NCBI GenBank assembly: GCA_001603685.1
Contig: LUZO01000284.1
Coordinates: forward strand, 1-6,856
From: Bacteroidales bacterium Bact_23
GTDB lineage: Bacteria; Bacteroidota; Bacteroidia; Bacteroidales; Lentimicrobiaceae
Direction: 5' to 3'
Length of the DNA stretch: 6,856 nt
Both the position numbers and the translations under genes were made by a program. The notes under the pieces were generated by a model. It saw nothing but the letters and a program-made list of their open reading frames with translations, was not told the DNA's origin and did not search any database. How positions within the stretch are numbered: the first letter of the stretch is position 1; every line of letters starts with the position of its first letter. Shown piece after piece: positions 5,325 to 6,856 of the stretch.

Positions 5325-6770
5325 CTACTTTCCAGCCGTTTGTTTTTCCTTCTTTTCGTTTCGCTGATTCAGAAACGCCTCTATCTGTGCAGTGAGTATC
5401 CGCTTGGCAATGATCTTCTTTTCACGGTCCAGCACGAACAGTACCGGCGAAGAGTGAACATCATAAAGTTCCCGGAAATCTGAGGTTACACTGTAAAAGC
5501 CGTTTACATTTATCCACGGAAGCTGGTTCTTCTTAATGTAATTTTTCATGTCGCTCCATGAAGTGTCCATACACACCGCATAAACCTCAAAATCCAGCTC
5601 CTTGTGGCTTTTCAGATAGAAATCCCTGAGCAGGGGGCTCTCTTTTTTGCAGTGGCCGCAATCGGGGTCCCAGAAATAGATTATGGTATATTCGGTATTG
5701 ATTTTATGCATTGAAACCGGTTTCTGAAGGGTGTCGAGCAGAATCATTTCAGGGGCAACCTTTCCGACAAGAACCGGCCGGAGCGCCTCTGCACGTTTTA
5801 TCAGGTTTTCCTTCACAGTAGGGTTCATCCAACTCATCCTCGGGTCACCATAGTATTTATCCGCAATATGCACGAAAATGGCATCGTAACCCATAATCTC
5901 CGAGCTTTCGTACTTTACGGTAAGAAACCAGATCAGATATTTGAACGCATCTTCATTTGATTTGATGCGGTTCATAATTGCATCAATGGAAACTATTATT
6001 GAATCAGGAGCGGGAATCGTCAGTTTGTTCAGATACTGCTCCACTTTACTGTGGATAAACGGCGTACGGATCATGCGTGAATCCGACAGATCAATATTGT
6101 CCCAGAAATGTGCTTTATAATATCTGTAGGGAAAAGTGGAATCGGGTCTGCCGTTGGGCAGAATGGGCGTTTCGGGTACTTCAGGCTCCTGCATCGCTTT
6201 GAGAAAGTCGGAAAAATAGGTTCCCCGGTTGCTGTTAATGGTTCCCTGAATATATCGTTTTACTTCATCGTTCAACAGATCAAGCTGATTTGTAATCAAC
6301 TTCAGTGAATCGCTGTCGGGCGAAAGGCTTCTGCGGATGTTGTTCAATTCCGATTGCCGTTTCTGTTTTTCCGATAAAAAGCCGATGTACCCGAACAGCA
6401 GTCGGTTGTCGTCACTGTTCTTTGCATTCAGGCTGCCGGGCAGGGTAGCCTTGTCGCCGGTAATGGTAAAGTTCTGATTGCCTGAAATAAACAGATCGAA
6501 AAGCCTGCTTCTGGCTTCACCGGCCACCAGGTACATTCCCTCCGGCAGTTTTTCTTTTCCTGAAAAGGTATAGCCGGACTTTTTGTGGTAATATGCCGTG
6601 TCAACCACAAATTGCTTATCCCCATTATAACCGGCGAGCAGAAGCAGACTATCCGAAAGCCCGCTTATCTGAAGGTTGATTTTGTATCCCTGCTGCGCTG
6701 TTAGTATGCCGGGAATAAACAGAAAAGCAGAGAAAATGAAAAAAAACAAGTGCTTGGCGAGATGTTTCAT
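5325..6770 (-). CDS. Secreted thioredoxin-fold protein with DUF4369/DUF5106-like N-terminal region
   Basis: The 481-residue product begins with a signal peptide: two lysines, a phenylalanine-rich core (about 9-22) and probable cleavage after LTA at residue 25. There is no lipobox cysteine, so a soluble periplasmic protein is expected. Residues about 28-115 are beta-rich like DUF4369, about 120-335 are mostly helical like DUF5106, and about 335-470 form a TlpA/AhpC-type thioredoxin domain. The active site is DPDCGHCKKESP (C371, C374), and SSPVLFVLD carries the expected cis-proline (P442). It probably reduces or exchanges disulphides outside the cytoplasm; its substrate is unknown. An unpaired-looking C400 lies in the same domain. 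The ATG has TAAA before it and no Shine-Dalgarno sequence. The gene converges on rplT and has its own promoter, so no functional link to translation is implied. Domain family names come from overall resemblance and are less certain than the thioredoxin call. Confidence 0.9.
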   Translation of the reverse strand: MKHLAKHLFFFIFSAFLFIPGILTAQQGYKINLQISGLSDSLLLLAGYNGDKQFVVDTAYYHKKSGYTFSGKEKLPEGMYLVAGEARSRLFDLFISGNQNFTITGDKATLPGSLNAKNSDDNRLLFGYIGFLSEKQKRQSELNNIRRSLSPDSDSLKLITNQLDLLNDEVKRYIQGTINSNRGTYFSDFLKAMQEPEVPETPILPNGRPDSTFPYRYYKAHFWDNIDLSDSRMIRTPFIHSKVEQYLNKLTIPAPDSIIVSIDAIMNRIKSNEDAFKYLIWFLTVKYESSEIMGYDAIFVHIADKYYGDPRMSWMNPTVKENLIKRAEALRPVLVGKVAPEMILLDTLQKPVSMHKINTEYTIIYFWDPDCGHCKKESPLLRDFYLKSHKELDFEVYAVCMDTSWSDMKNYIKKNQLPWINVNGFYSVTSDFRELYDVHSSPVLFVLDREKKIIAKRILTAQIEAFLNQRNEKKEKQTAGK

Positions 6771-6795
6771 TTTAAATTATCGTAATTTAGTAGTG

Positions 6796-6832
6796 CAAAC
6801 TTACTGTTTTTTTTGCTGAAATTATACAAAAA
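6796..6832 (-). promoter_or_regulatory. Candidate promoter of the thioredoxin-fold gene
   Basis: On the minus strand TAAGTTTG (complement of 6796-6803) matches the TAnnTTTG -7 box. A TTTTTG stretch (complement of 6827-6832) lies 23 bases upstream as a possible -33 element, at the long end of the usual spacing. The predicted transcript start is near 6791, leaving about 20 nt before ATG 6770. Confidence 0.6.
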
Positions 6833-6852
6833 CCGGACAATGGCCGGGCTTT
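6828..6852. terminator. Weak terminator-like hairpin at the right edge
   Basis: CCGG (6833-6836) and CCGG (6844-6847) pair around a seven-base loop. AAA (6830-6832) can pair with TTT (6850-6852) across a two-base GC bulge. On the minus strand the hairpin is followed by five T. It could end a minus-strand gene lying right of the window, but the stem is short and the window stops here. Confidence 0.3.
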
Positions 6853-6856
6853 GGAC

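Noticed and set aside
1..6856. Mobile element, CRISPR array, phage or defence system
   Set aside because: No transposase, integrase, regularly spaced repeats, target duplications or defence-type domains are visible; gene content is housekeeping apart from the two flanking genes.

Overview
The window reads as ordinary chromosome of a Bacteroidota bacterium, probably Bacteroidales-like; I cannot name a genus. Three things point there. Promoter-like boxes of the Bacteroidota TAnnTTTG type precede the transcription units (5-12, 1984-1991, and 6796-6803 on the minus strand). The ATG starts have AAA directly before them and no Shine-Dalgarno sequence. The minus-strand gene is a DUF4369/DUF5106-type secreted thioredoxin-fold protein, a family typical of this phylum.

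Layout from left to right: a plus-strand gene for a protein made of about four PAS domains with no recognisable output domain (144-1721); a roughly 300-base intergenic region with short repeats, dyads and the thrS promoter; the translation cluster thrS (2024-3958), infC (3993-4553), rpmI (4601-4792) and rplT (4877-5224); a strong terminator at 5249-5279 that looks bidirectional; and a convergent minus-strand gene for an exported thioredoxin-like protein (6770-5325) with its own promoter.

thrS-infC-rpmI-rplT is a widely conserved cluster. ThrS charges tRNA-Thr, IF3 polices initiation, and L35 and L20 are large-subunit proteins. Only one good promoter (before thrS) and one good terminator (after rplT) are visible, so a single transcript is likely. 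Translation of individual cistrons may be tuned locally. infC starts on ATA behind a near-perfect Shine-Dalgarno sequence, unlike every neighbour, which fits IF3 autoregulation. rplT is preceded by two adjacent small hairpins that could be an L20 feedback site.

I found no mobile element, CRISPR array, tRNA, rRNA or defence-type system, and I do not claim a new biological system. The points most worth checking are the infC initiation region, the 5' end of the PAS gene (where a one-base frameshift may hide the real start), the PAS-only architecture, and candidate cis-regulatory structures before thrS and rplT.
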